From: an uncultured Selenomonadales bacterium
GTDB taxonomy: Bacteria; Bacillota; Negativicutes; Selenomonadales; Selenomonadaceae
Assembly: GCA_900321035.1 (NCBI GenBank)
Contig: ONUH01000008.1
Location: 61,974-125,973 of the forward strand
Reading direction: 5' to 3'
DNA length: 64,000 bases
A program made the position numbers and the translations under genes. The notes under the pieces were generated by a model. The model was not told the origin of the DNA. It was given only the letters and a program-made list of their open reading frames with translations, and searched no databases. Of the stretch, positions 50,289-58,428 are shown piece by piece. How positions within the stretch are numbered: the stretch's first letter is position 1; the number at the start of each line of letters is the position of its first letter.

Positions 50289-51967
50289 TCACTCTCCTTT
50301 TTCGTGAAATGGTTGATGACCGTCTGCCCGACGATGATGATGATCAGGGCGATGGCGGCCAGCGCGCAGGAGATGACGGTCTCGCCGTCCTCGTTCAGCG
50401 TGTAGATGGCGACGCCGATGGTGCGCGTGGTCGGCGCGTAGAGCATGATCGAGACGGTCAGCTCTCTGAGCGACGGCAGGAAGATCAGGAAGAAGGCCGC
50501 GAACATGCCCGGCTTGACCAGCGGCAGCACGATGTCCTTCAGGGACTGCCACATGGTCGCGCCGCAGGCGCGGGACGCCTCGACCAGCGAATCATGCACC
50601 TGTTCGAGAGCCGCGCTGTTCGCTTTCAGGGAGAACGCCATATAGCGTGCGATGTAAGCCACGAGGATAATCCAGACGGTGTTGTAGAGGTTGATTCCGA
50701 ACTGGCCGCTCCATGCGAGGATAACGCCGAGGGCGATGACCGAGCCCGGGACCGAGAACGGCAGCATGCCGAGGAATTCCAGGATGCCTTTGCCCTTGAC
50801 GTCCATCTTGACGATGACGTAGGAGATCATGACGCCGGCGAACATGGTGATGATCGCAGCGGTCAGGCCCAGCGTGACGCTGTTGAAGATCGCGTCGCGG
50901 GTCACGTCATACTCGAACAGGATGAACTTGAAGTTGTCCAGCGACAGGTTTTCCGGCGTGAAGGACAGGCCGTAGGTACTGAGGCCGCCGACAAGGAAGA
51001 TCACGACGGTGGGCAATACGATGGTGAACGCGATATAGGCGAAGCAGAAGAACATCAGCGGGTATTTGAGACCGCGAAGCTTCAGCTCCATCGGGCGGAA
51101 GCTCTTGCCGCCGATGATCTGGTAGTGGCCGGAGCCGAGAATCTTGCGCTGCGCCCAGATGATGCAGGCCGCGCTGATGACCAGCACGGTGGCCAGCACG
51201 GTGCCCGTGCGGATCGACTCGAAGGAGCCGCCCGACTGGTGGATGCGTTCATAGATCAGTACCGGGATATTGTAGATGCCGTTCTCGATACCGAGGACGG
51301 CGACGGTGCCGAAATGAGCCATGGAGTAAAGCATGATCAGGAGCGCGCCGGAAAGGATCGAGGGCAGTACCAGCGGGATCGTGATCTTCCGCGTGATGGT
51401 GAAGAGCCCCGCGCCCGAGATGCGCGCCGATTCCTCCAGCGTCGGGTCCATGCGCTCCAGCGCGCCGCAGACCTGGATGAAGACGAAGGGGAACAGATAC
51501 ATGACTTCGACGGCGGAAATGCCGTAATAGCTGTAAAGGTTGAAGATCGGGCCGTCAAAGCCGAGGTTGTCCATGAAGAACCGGTTGATGAAGCCCGCGT
51601 TCGGCGAGAGCAGCATTTTCCATGCCATGGCGCCGATGAAGGACGGCAGCATGAACGGCACGAGGAACATGCTCTTCATGAACCGCTTGTGCGGCATATC
51701 GGTGCGCGTGACCAGCCACGCGAAGAAGGTGCCGACGATGGTGGAGCCGATGGTGGACATGCCCGCGATGATCAGCGAGTTTATCAGCGCCTTGAACGTC
51801 TCCGGCTCCTTCAGGATTTCGATGGCCCCGGAGAAGTTGAAGTGGTCCTCGACCCAGAATGCGTTGAATAAAATCAAGAGCACCGGGAACGCGACGACGA
51901 CGACAAGAATGGCGATGGACAGGAACAGGATGATCTGCGCCACGCCGAAAGAGCTTTTCGTGTTCAT
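50285..51967 (-). CDS. ABC importer double permease (FbpB/iron(III)-type)
   Basis: This 560-residue inner-membrane protein is built from two fused permease halves, each with about six helices. EAA loops that contact the ATPases are seen twice: EESARISGAGLFTITRKITI near residue 185 and VEASRACGATMWQSLKDIVL near 475. The fused layout is typical of FbpB, ThiP and related importers of Fe(III), thiamine or phosphonates. It overlaps both neighbouring ATPase genes by four bases, and the three are made from one message. Confidence 0.9.
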   Translation of the reverse strand: MNTKSSFGVAQIILFLSIAILVVVVAFPVLLILFNAFWVEDHFNFSGAIEILKEPETFKALINSLIIAGMSTIGSTIVGTFFAWLVTRTDMPHKRFMKSMFLVPFMLPSFIGAMAWKMLLSPNAGFINRFFMDNLGFDGPIFNLYSYYGISAVEVMYLFPFVFIQVCGALERMDPTLEESARISGAGLFTITRKITIPLVLPSILSGALLIMLYSMAHFGTVAVLGIENGIYNIPVLIYERIHQSGGSFESIRTGTVLATVLVISAACIIWAQRKILGSGHYQIIGGKSFRPMELKLRGLKYPLMFFCFAYIAFTIVLPTVVIFLVGGLSTYGLSFTPENLSLDNFKFILFEYDVTRDAIFNSVTLGLTAAIITMFAGVMISYVIVKMDVKGKGILEFLGMLPFSVPGSVIALGVILAWSGQFGINLYNTVWIILVAYIARYMAFSLKANSAALEQVHDSLVEASRACGATMWQSLKDIVLPLVKPGMFAAFFLIFLPSLRELTVSIMLYAPTTRTIGVAIYTLNEDGETVISCALAAIALIIIIVGQTVINHFTKKESE

Positions 51968-53055
51968 TCCTCAAGCACCCCCTTCAGCGATTCCTTCTCG
52001 AACCAATGCAGGCTCAAGAACGACAGCGAGCACTCGTCGCCCGCCTTGAACATCAAATCCTGCGCGATGGCGTGATGGGTCTCAATGCTTGTTCGGAGAT
52101 GGGCGCCGTCGATCTCGATCAGGTAGTCCATCATCGCGCCGAGGAAGTTCGCGCGGCGAATCACGCCGTGCAGTCCGTCGCCGCTCCGCGCGATGCGCAC
52201 GTCCGACGGGCGAAAGGCCGCGACCCATTCGGTGGCGTCGCCTGCAGGCGATTCCCAAGGAATCGCCTGACTGCCTTTGCCGACGAGGAAGGAGTTTTCT
52301 TCGCGCCGCACGTCGATGAAGTTCGCGATGCCCATGAAGTTGAAGACGAACGGATTGACCGGCTGCTCGAAGATTTCCCAGGGCGTGCCGATCTGCTGGA
52401 TCGCGCCTTCGGCGTTCATGATGGCCACGCGGTCGGAAATGGCGAGGCCGATTTCCTGGTCGTGGGTGACGTAAAGCACCGTGACGCCCAATTTCTTTTG
52501 CAGTTCCTTGATCTCGAAACGCATTTCCTCACGCAGATTCGCATCAAGGTTCGACAGCGGCTCGTCGAGGAGCAGGAGCGCCGGATCGGCGACAAGGGCG
52601 CGTGCAAGCGCGACGCGCTGCTGCTGGCCGCCGGAAAGCTCCGAAGGCAGGCGCTTGTCGAGGCCGTTCATGCCGACGATGTCGATCATACGCATGACGC
52701 GCTCCTTGATCTCGTCCTTCGGACGGTCGGCAATCTTCAGCGGGTACGCCACGTTCTCAAAAACGGTCATGTGCGGCCAGACGGCGTAGTCCTGGAATAC
52801 GACGCCCAATCCGCGGTTTTCCGGCGGTACGGCAATCCGCGCCTCGGGGTCGTTCACCAGCGTATCGCCGATGTAAATCTTCCCCGCGTCGGCGGACTCG
52901 AACCCGGCGAGCAGCCGCAAGAGCACGGTCTTTCCGCAGCCGGAAGGCCCGAGCAGCGTAAAGCATTCGCCCTTTTTCAGCGTGAGCGAAAGATTTTGGA
53001 GCACAGGATGCCCCGGATACCCTTTCGACACATTCTCCACACGGATAATGTCCAT
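51964..53055 (-). CDS. ABC importer ATPase (FbpC/PotA-like), first copy
   Basis: This 363-residue ATPase has Walker A GPSGCGKTVLLRLLAGFE, canonical signature LSGGQQQRVALARALV, Walker B LLLLDEPLSNLDANLREEM, an H-loop (VLYVTHDQEIGLAIS) and a C-terminal TOBE domain. With a normal LSGGQ it is probably the catalytically standard partner of the second ATPase. The stop overlaps the permease start by four bases. AAAGGAGTGATG gives its ribosome site. It lies 190 bases downstream of the binding-protein gene, beyond that gene's terminator, so read-through or a second promoter is needed. Confidence 0.9.
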   Translation of the reverse strand: MDIIRVENVSKGYPGHPVLQNLSLTLKKGECFTLLGPSGCGKTVLLRLLAGFESADAGKIYIGDTLVNDPEARIAVPPENRGLGVVFQDYAVWPHMTVFENVAYPLKIADRPKDEIKERVMRMIDIVGMNGLDKRLPSELSGGQQQRVALARALVADPALLLLDEPLSNLDANLREEMRFEIKELQKKLGVTVLYVTHDQEIGLAISDRVAIMNAEGAIQQIGTPWEIFEQPVNPFVFNFMGIANFIDVRREENSFLVGKGSQAIPWESPAGDATEWVAAFRPSDVRIARSGDGLHGVIRRANFLGAMMDYLIEIDGAHLRTSIETHHAIAQDLMFKAGDECSLSFLSLHWFEKESLKGVLEE

Positions 53056-53198
53056 TTCATCACTCCTTTATAATGCAAGCAAGCAATTCATGCCTTGTCA
53101 TTGCCCGTGTTTATTCTTACAAATTATAATTATATCGTATGACAACGTAAATTGCTATAGAAAACTGTGAAATATGTGATTTTTCTATTTAATTATGC

Positions 53199-53237
53199 AA
53201 AAACCGGCGGAACAGCATGCGCTGCTCCGCCGGTTTT
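53199..53237 (-). terminator. Terminator after the solute-binding protein gene
   Basis: AAAAACCGGCGGAACAGC pairs with GCTGCTCCGCCGGTTTT (one G-T pair) around ATGC. On minus a T-run follows. It probably sets a higher level of binding protein than of the transporter genes behind it. Confidence 0.8.
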
Positions 53238-53245
53238 GTGGATTC

Positions 53246-54295
53246 TTACTTCTTGATGATTTCCGTGAATTTCTTGATGGTCTCTTCCTTCTTCGGAAGA
53301 ATCTCCGTGTAGCTGACCTTGATGCCGTTCTTCAGAGCGACTTCCGGCTGCGGGAGATTATACTTCTCGGGAATCTTGACGTCCTTGCGGACAGGAACGG
53401 TGCCGGCTTCGGCGACCTTCTGCTGCGCTTCCTGGCTCAGCAGGTAATCGACGAATTTCTTCGCGGCTTCGACGTTGTTCGCGCCTTTGAAGATTGCAAC
53501 CGGGCTCGGAACCATCAGGAGTTCCGGCGGATACGCCATCTTCAGGTGCGCGCCTTTCGCGATCTTGCTGTTGGTGATGTAATCGACGCCGAGGCAAGCG
53601 ACGAGCTCGCCGGAGGAGGTGTCGTCAACGACCTGGCCGGAGCCTTTGCCGATGCGCGTGCCGTTGTCATGCAGCTTGTTGAAGAAATCCCAGCCGAACT
53701 GCTTCTCGAGCAGCGCGACGCTCATGTAGGACGTGCCGGAGAGGGCCGGGTCGGCGATGCCGAAGCCCTTGTTGTATTCCGGCTTCAGGAGGTCGGACCA
53801 CTGGGTCGGAGCTTCTTTGATCTTGTCCGTGTTGTAAACGATACCGAGGGTGCCGAGACGAGCCGCCGTGAAGCTGCCGTCGTAATCGTCAAACGGGTTC
53901 AGGAGTTCGTTGAAAATCGGGGTCTTGTAAACTTCCAGCATGCCCTGGGATTTCATCTGATAGAAATCGGGAACTTCGCTGGTCCAAATGACGTCCGCGA
54001 GGATATGGCCGCTCTGTTTCTCGGCGGCGATCTTCGCCATCAGCTTGCCTGCGCCAGCCGACTGATAATCGACTTCGACGCCGGGGTTCTTCTTCTTGAA
54101 ACCTTCGACGATACCGCTGATCAGGGCTTCCTTCATCGAAGTGTAAATCACAAGCTTGTTCTTAGCGCCCGCCGCGCCCGAACCGGAACCCGAACCGGAC
54201 GACTGCGGTTTCGGCCCGCCGCCGCAGCCTGCGACAAGAGCCGTCGTCAGCGCTACGCAGAGGATCATGAATAACGCCAGTGCTTTTTTCTTCAT
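53246..54295 (-). CDS. Extracellular solute-binding lipoprotein (iron(III)/AEP-type ABC importer)
   Basis: This 349-residue lipoprotein (ALALFMILCVALTTALVAGC, lipobox VAGC with C24) has a Gly/Ser linker and then a type 2 periplasmic-binding fold: NKLVIYTSMKEALISGIVEG, DVIWTSEVPDFYQMKSQGML, RLGTLGIVYNTDKI and PVPVRK-like GTVPVRKDVKIPEKY. Fe(III)-binding FbpA relatives carry a Tyr pair late in the chain; a YIT/YP region is visible but the ligand set cannot be proven. The substrate is therefore open: Fe(III), phosphonate or a sulfur compound, given the operon-linked alkylsulfatase. The ATG at 54295 follows AAGGAG. Confidence 0.87.
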   Translation of the reverse strand: MKKKALALFMILCVALTTALVAGCGGGPKPQSSGSGSGSGAAGAKNKLVIYTSMKEALISGIVEGFKKKNPGVEVDYQSAGAGKLMAKIAAEKQSGHILADVIWTSEVPDFYQMKSQGMLEVYKTPIFNELLNPFDDYDGSFTAARLGTLGIVYNTDKIKEAPTQWSDLLKPEYNKGFGIADPALSGTSYMSVALLEKQFGWDFFNKLHDNGTRIGKGSGQVVDDTSSGELVACLGVDYITNSKIAKGAHLKMAYPPELLMVPSPVAIFKGANNVEAAKKFVDYLLSQEAQQKVAEAGTVPVRKDVKIPEKYNLPQPEVALKNGIKVSYTEILPKKEETIKKFTEIIKK

Positions 54296-54304
54296 ACATT
54301 CCAC

Positions 54305-54441
54305 TCCTTATAAAATAATAGTTGTTGCAGGAGAACCCCGTGTGATTCCTGCGTGTCCGTGATAAGCGATACGCTCGGAGCACCCGCAGGCTTTCCCGTT
54401 GTCCGAAAGACACATCGCATCTTGTCAGACAATTCATACTT
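54305..54441 (-). promoter_or_regulatory. Structured 5' leader of the binding-protein operon
   Basis: Between the promoter and the start codon lie about 140 bases with a TGTC/GACA hairpin and a long stem. CCTGCG pairs with CGCAGG (about 54393-54352) and encloses an AGCG/CGCT hairpin. A riboswitch or protein-binding leader is possible. No known class is recognised. Confidence 0.35.
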
Positions 54442-54447
54442 GCCATA

Positions 54448-54476
54448 ATTATAATGCGAAGCGGTTTGGATTGCAA
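54448..54476 (-). promoter_or_regulatory. Promoter of the binding-protein/ABC/alkylsulfatase operon
   Basis: On minus, TTGCAA (54476-54471) and TATAAT (54453-54448) have a 17-base spacer. Confidence 0.72.
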
Positions 54477-54612
54477 TGAAAAAATCGTTTTTGGGACGGA
54501 TGGACGAAAAATTTTTTCACGCGAATTTTTGGAGGCAGGAAAGAGGAAATTTTTTTTCAGCGGCGAATGATTTAATATATTGAAAAATATGCGCGGGACG
54601 ACGGAGGAAGGC

Positions 54613-56337
54613 ATGGACGAGCGGATAGATGCGGATATAGAACAGAATAAGGAAGAATGGCTGGAAACGGCCGCGCGGTTCTGCCATGACGGAGACTTCA
54701 AAGGGATGCGCGCCTGCGCCCGGGAGATCCTGGCCCACGACATGGACGATGTGGACGGGCAGGCGCTTTTCGCGCAGGCGTCCCTGTATCTGGGGGAAGA
54801 GGAAACGGCGGAGGTGGTCGTTCGCCGGGTGTGGGACAGTGCGCCGAATCATTGGCGGCTGCTTTTGGTGGCGGGAGAGATACATGCTCTGCGCTTTGAG
54901 ATGCGCCAGGCCGTCGATGTGCTGAAGCGTCTTTGGGCGCTGGGGCAAGCCCGTATGGGGCAGATCGCGCTCTACGATATGGCGATCCTGGAACGCGCGG
55001 GACGTCTTCTGACCGACGCCTGCTATCTTTTAGCGCGGCCGGACGAGGCGGCGGAATATCTTTTTCAGTTGGCAGGCTTCCTGCATGATCCGATGGTGAA
55101 AGAGGAGCTTTACAGCAAAGCGCTGTTCCTTTCAAATTATCGTTCGGAGGGACAGCAAAATCGGTCCGTCCGGGAAGGGATCAACGGCTTTTTCGGCGCG
55201 AAGGTCACGATGCCGCACACGCGCCCGTCTTCGGTTCCGGATCGGAAAATGCGGATCGGTTACATCTCTCCCGATTTTCGGGAGCATGCGGTGGCGAATT
55301 TCCTGTCTCCGTTCTTTCGGAATTTTGCGAAGCTCGATTTCAACGTGTTTTGCTATATGACGGGTACGCCGGACAACGTCACCCAGCGTTTCCGGCGGAG
55401 TACGGTGAACTGGCGAGATTTGCAGGGCTTGTCCCCGCAGGAGGCGGCCCGCCGCATTTATCGGGATCATGTGGACATCTTGGTGGACTTTGCGGGTCAT
55501 TCCCAAGGGTCGAGCCTTGCGACGCTCGCGTACCGTCCCGCGCCGATTCAAATGACGGCCATCGGGGACGTGGGCTCCACCGGGCTCCGTGAGATAGATT
55601 ATTTCATGAGCGACGTTTACTGCTCGCCGCCGGATCGGGAGGCGGGAGATTTTTCCGAGCGCCTCGTGCGGCTGCAGGGATGTCATCTCTGCTACGACCC
55701 GACCATGCTGCGCGCGCTGCCGCCGCTTGCGCCGGAGCCTCCCGCGCTGCGTAACGGCTATGTGACGTTCGGCAGCTTCAATAATTTTGCGAAGGCGAGC
55801 CGTGAAACCCTGGTTCTTTGGCGGGCCGTTCTCGAAGCGGTGCCGGGCTCGCGGCTTCTCATCAAGGGGAAAATCGCTTCCGTGCCGGACGGCGAAGCGG
55901 AAGTCAAAGCGCGTTTCTCCAGCGTCGGCCTCGACGCCGCAAGGGTCGATCTGCGTCCTTACAGTCCCGATTATTTGGAACAATATCACGACGTCGACGT
56001 CGCCCTCGATACGACGCCGTTTACCGGCGGGCTTACCACCTGCGAGGCTCTCGTCATGGGTGTCCCTGTCGTTACCTTGCGGGGAAAGACGCATGCGTCG
56101 CGCATCGGCACCAGCATATTGGAAAACGCCGGGCTGCCGGAACTGGTCGCCGCCAACAGCGCGGAATATGTGAAAAAAGCCGCGAGCATCGCCGGCTCCA
56201 CGACAATCCTGGAAAAATTCCACGGCGGCCTTCGGGAAGTCGTTCGCGGCTCGAGGCTGATGGACGCGAAAGGCTATATGAAAAATGTGGAGGCAATGTA
56301 CCGGTCCGTTTGGGAAGAGTACTGCGCCGGTTCCTGA
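54613..56337 (+). CDS. GT41-like glycosyltransferase (SPINDLY/OGT family) with helical N-terminal region
   Basis: This 574-residue cytosolic protein has an N-terminal 190 residues of degenerate TPR-like helices (DDVDGQALFAQASLYLGEEE). The catalytic part resembles O-GlcNAc transferase or SPINDLY: MRIGYISPDFREHAVANFLS, VDILVDFAGHSQGSSLATLA, QMTAIGDVGSTGLREIDYFM, FGSFNNFAKASRETLVLWRA and the nucleotide-sugar segment DVALDTTPFTGGLTTCEALV. The ATG at 54613 follows GGAGGAAGGC. Bacterial relatives glycosylate surface proteins such as flagellin or adhesins; the flagellar genes nearby (YjfB, flagellin) make flagellin a candidate target, by inference. Confidence 0.82.
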   Translation: MDERIDADIEQNKEEWLETAARFCHDGDFKGMRACAREILAHDMDDVDGQALFAQASLYLGEEETAEVVVRRVWDSAPNHWRLLLVAGEIHALRFEMRQAVDVLKRLWALGQARMGQIALYDMAILERAGRLLTDACYLLARPDEAAEYLFQLAGFLHDPMVKEELYSKALFLSNYRSEGQQNRSVREGINGFFGAKVTMPHTRPSSVPDRKMRIGYISPDFREHAVANFLSPFFRNFAKLDFNVFCYMTGTPDNVTQRFRRSTVNWRDLQGLSPQEAARRIYRDHVDILVDFAGHSQGSSLATLAYRPAPIQMTAIGDVGSTGLREIDYFMSDVYCSPPDREAGDFSERLVRLQGCHLCYDPTMLRALPPLAPEPPALRNGYVTFGSFNNFAKASRETLVLWRAVLEAVPGSRLLIKGKIASVPDGEAEVKARFSSVGLDAARVDLRPYSPDYLEQYHDVDVALDTTPFTGGLTTCEALVMGVPVVTLRGKTHASRIGTSILENAGLPELVAANSAEYVKKAASIAGSTTILEKFHGGLREVVRGSRLMDAKGYMKNVEAMYRSVWEEYCAGS

Positions 56338-56395
56338 CGGGAAATGTCCGGCGGCGGCGTATTTTAGCACGTTTGGAGGGTCCTATAGAAAACGC

Positions 56396-56424
56396 TTGCA
56401 CTTTCCAGACGGATTCGTTATAAT
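56396..56424 (+). promoter_or_regulatory. Promoter of yjfB
   Basis: TTGCAC (56396-56401) and TATAAT (56419-56424) have a 17-base spacer, directly after the TATAGAAAAC decamer at 56384-56393. Confidence 0.72.
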
Positions 56425-56470
56425 ACAGAAAATATCATCGTGGCGGGAAAGGAAGTGAGGATACTTGGAC

Positions 56471-56653
56471 ATGGATATGAGCATCGCGTCGCTCAGCGTC
56501 GGTTTGGCGCAGGCGCAGACACAGCAGCAGCTCGGAATTGCCGTTCTCAAGGAAGCGATGGATACAAGCGGCGAAGCTGTGGCGGAGCTTTTGGAAAACG
56601 TCCCGGTCAGCCTCGACCCCAATCTCGGTACGGCGATAGATATCATGGCTTGA
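56471..56653 (+). CDS. YjfB-family putative motility protein
   Basis: This 60-residue protein matches the YjfB family found with flagellar genes in Firmicutes: SIASLSVGLAQAQTQQQLGI, AVLKEAMDTSGEAVAELLEN and SLDPNLGTAIDIMA. The role is unknown; co-occurrence with motility is the basis of the name. Start choices are TTG 56465, ATG 56471 and ATG 56477; 56471 is spaced best from GTGAGGA. A sigma-A-like promoter lies upstream. Confidence 0.8.
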   Translation: MDMSIASLSVGLAQAQTQQQLGIAVLKEAMDTSGEAVAELLENVPVSLDPNLGTAIDIMA

Positions 56654-56717
56654 TTTCTGTTGCCGGGCGGAACCGACAGCGGGGATTTGCAAGACGAAAG
56701 GTAAGGGGATTTTTTTC

Positions 56718-56999
56718 ATGGCTTTTGAAGACGAAACGTTAGTGTGCAAAGACTGCGGTAAGGAATTTATCTTCACCGCGGGCGAACAGGAATTTTATGC
56801 GGAGAAGGGCTTCGAGAACAAGCCCGCCCGCTGCCGCGACTGCCGCGATAAGCGCCGCCGCACCCGTGACAACGGCGAGGAACGCCAGATGTTCACGGTG
56901 GTCTGCGCGGAATGCGGACAGGAAACGCAGGTTCCTTTCCAGCCGAAAGACGATCGTCCGGTTTATTGCCGCGACTGCTTCAGCAAGCATCGCCGGTAA
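56718..56999 (+). CDS. Zinc-ribbon domain protein (CxxC pairs)
   Basis: This 93-residue protein has two zinc-ribbon modules. The first is VCKDCGKEFIFTAGEQEFYA with CRDCRD; the second is VCAECGQETQVPFQPKDDRP with YCRDCF. The central linker is very basic (RDKRRRTRDNGEERQ). The family is widespread in Firmicutes and is probably a nucleic-acid-associated small zinc protein. AAGGTAAGGGGATTTTTTTC precedes the ATG. It lies 64 bases after yjfB and may share its transcript. Confidence 0.8.
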   Translation: MAFEDETLVCKDCGKEFIFTAGEQEFYAEKGFENKPARCRDCRDKRRRTRDNGEERQMFTVVCAECGQETQVPFQPKDDRPVYCRDCFSKHRR

Positions 57000-57066
57000 G
57001 AACGGACAAAGAGGCGGAGCACGTGCCTGACGTTTTTGAAATTAAGAACTGCAAAATTGTGCAATG

Positions 57067-57095
57067 CAGCCCGGCTCGTCCGGGCTGTAATTTTA
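57067..57095 (+). terminator. Hairpin between the zinc-ribbon and binding-protein genes
   Basis: CAGCCCGG (57067-57074) pairs with CCGGGCTG (57080-57087), followed by TAATTTTAT. It could be a weak terminator or an attenuator just upstream of the next ribosome site. Confidence 0.55.
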
Positions 57096-57125
57096 TAAAG
57101 CTGAAGAAAGGGAAAGGTGAATGAA

Positions 57126-57911
57126 ATGAAAAAACTGATGACGCTTTGCTTGGTGGCGCTTCTTGCGTTGGCGACGCTCGCGGCCGGCTGCGGCGGAGGC
57201 GGGGACAAGAAGGACGCCAAGGCGGACCAGAAGGCGGAAAAGGTGCTTCGCATCGGAACGAACGCGGACTTTGCGCCCTTTGAGTTCCAGGATGTGGGCG
57301 GCAAGGAATATCAGGGTTTTGACATGGACCTGATTCGCGCCGTCGCGAAGGAAATGGGATATAAAGCCGATATCCAGAACATCAATTTCGACGGTCTGAT
57401 TCCGGCGCTGGAGGCCGGGAACCTCGACGTCATCATTTCGGGCATGACGATCAACGACGAGCGCAAGAAGAAAGTTGATTTCTCCGAGCCGTATTACAAG
57501 TCCGGCCTTTCCATTATCGTCAAAAAAGACGACACTTCCGTCAATAAGTTCACCGACCTGAAGGGCAAGAAAGTCGGCGTGCAGATCGGCACCACCAGCG
57601 CCATGGAAGTCAAGAAGATCGACGGCGCGACGGTCAAGGAGTTCAACAGCTCCGCCGACACCTTTATGGAGCTGAAAGCCGGCGGCGTTGACGCCGTCGT
57701 CAACGACCGCCCGGTCAACGACTACTATATTGCGAAGAGCGGCGTCACCGACGTCCGCCGTCTTGAGGAACTCCTGACCTCTGAGGATTACGGCATCGCT
57801 TCCTCGAAGAAGAATCCGGACATGAAGAAGAAAATCGACGCCGCGCTGAAGAAACTCCGCGAAAACGGCGAGTACGACAAGATCTTCAAGAAATGGTTCG
57901 GCAACGCTTGA
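57126..57911 (+). CDS. Amino-acid ABC transporter substrate-binding lipoprotein (orphan)
   Basis: This 261-residue lipoprotein (LCLVALLALATLAAGC, C22) is of the GlnH/HisJ type 3 family: LRIGTNADFAPFEFQDVGGK, GFDMDLIRAVAKEMGYKADI, FDGLIPALEAGNLDVIISGM, DERKKKVDFSEPYYKSGLSI and GKKVGVQIGTTSAMEVKK. The pattern suggests a polar or basic amino acid, or cystine. No permease or ATPase gene lies nearby, so it must share a transporter encoded elsewhere. The ATG at 57126 follows AAAGGTGA. Location next to metY-cysK may hint at a sulfur amino acid. Confidence 0.88.
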   Translation: MKKLMTLCLVALLALATLAAGCGGGGDKKDAKADQKAEKVLRIGTNADFAPFEFQDVGGKEYQGFDMDLIRAVAKEMGYKADIQNINFDGLIPALEAGNLDVIISGMTINDERKKKVDFSEPYYKSGLSIIVKKDDTSVNKFTDLKGKKVGVQIGTTSAMEVKKIDGATVKEFNSSADTFMELKAGGVDAVVNDRPVNDYYIAKSGVTDVRRLEELLTSEDYGIASSKKNPDMKKKIDAALKKLRENGEYDKIFKKWFGNA

Positions 57912-57931
57912 TTGCCGCGTGAATTGAAAGA

Positions 57932-57972
57932 AGCCGTCCGTTTCCCGCATCGCGGGAAGCGGGCGGCTTTTG
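57932..57972 (+). terminator. Terminator after the binding-protein gene
   Basis: AGCCGTCCG and CGGGCGGCT pair (57932-57940 with about 57959-57967), with an inner TTCCCGC/GCGGGAA stem, then TTTTG. Confidence 0.78.
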
Positions 57973-58038
57973 TCGCAAGGCGTTCTTCCTGAAAACACGG
58001 CAATTTTTCGGCGTGAAAAAGTTTTATTTATATTCCTA

Positions 58039-58067
58039 TTGACTTGGTAAGAAATAAGGATTATAAT
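58039..58067 (+). promoter_or_regulatory. Promoter of the metY-cysK operon
   Basis: TTGACT (58039-58044) and TATAAT (58062-58067) have a 17-base spacer. Transcription would begin near 58074, about 355 bases before metY. Confidence 0.82.
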
Positions 58068-58073
58068 GCGACT

Positions 58074-58428
58074 AATTTACGAATGGGAACAATCGAGCAA
58101 GCCAAGCCGAAGCGCGGCGGAGAAGCGGGACGTTGTGAACGTTTCCCTCGCGCAAGTTAGAAGCCCGGCGGGATTTGTTCGCCGGTTCCATGGAGGTGGA
58201 AACGATGATTGACGACAATCCTACGATGGATGCAAGGCCGCGTAAGGCAACGGAGCGGACGGTTCTGCGCTTTGGCGCGCCGCAGCAATGGCCCGAAAGG
58301 AAAGGAAAAAGCACATCGTTTCTCTGCCCTTCGGATGTCACGCCGTATTGTATGCAGCCATAAACACGCGATTCGCAATTGTCGTTTGATGTTGAATATA
58401 AAATAGACAATAAAAGGAGAGAATCATC
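58074..58428 (+). ncRNA. Long structured leader RNA of metY-cysK
   Basis: The 355-base untranslated region contains three successive strong hairpins. CGGGACGTT/AACGTTTCCC with a GTG loop lies at about 58117-58142, CCGGCG/CGCCGG at about 58164-58185, and GTTCCA/TGGAAAC at about 58186-58204. A small frame (MIDDNPTMDARPRKATERTV, 58205-58363) follows a GGAGGTGGAAACG sequence. No S-box or complete T-box consensus is present, and no clear intrinsic terminator. It is probably a regulatory leader controlling sulfur amino-acid synthesis. Confidence 0.5.

Noticed and set aside
47739..50405. 888-codon open frame on plus opposite the alkylsulfatase and ATPase genes
   Set aside because: It mirrors well-supported minus-strand genes, has no domain and is Arg/His/Val-rich as expected from antisense of GC-rich codons.
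58074..58428. T-box riboswitch reading of the metY leader
   Set aside because: GGAGGTGGAAACG only loosely resembles the T-box core, and no specifier loop or competing terminator could be found.
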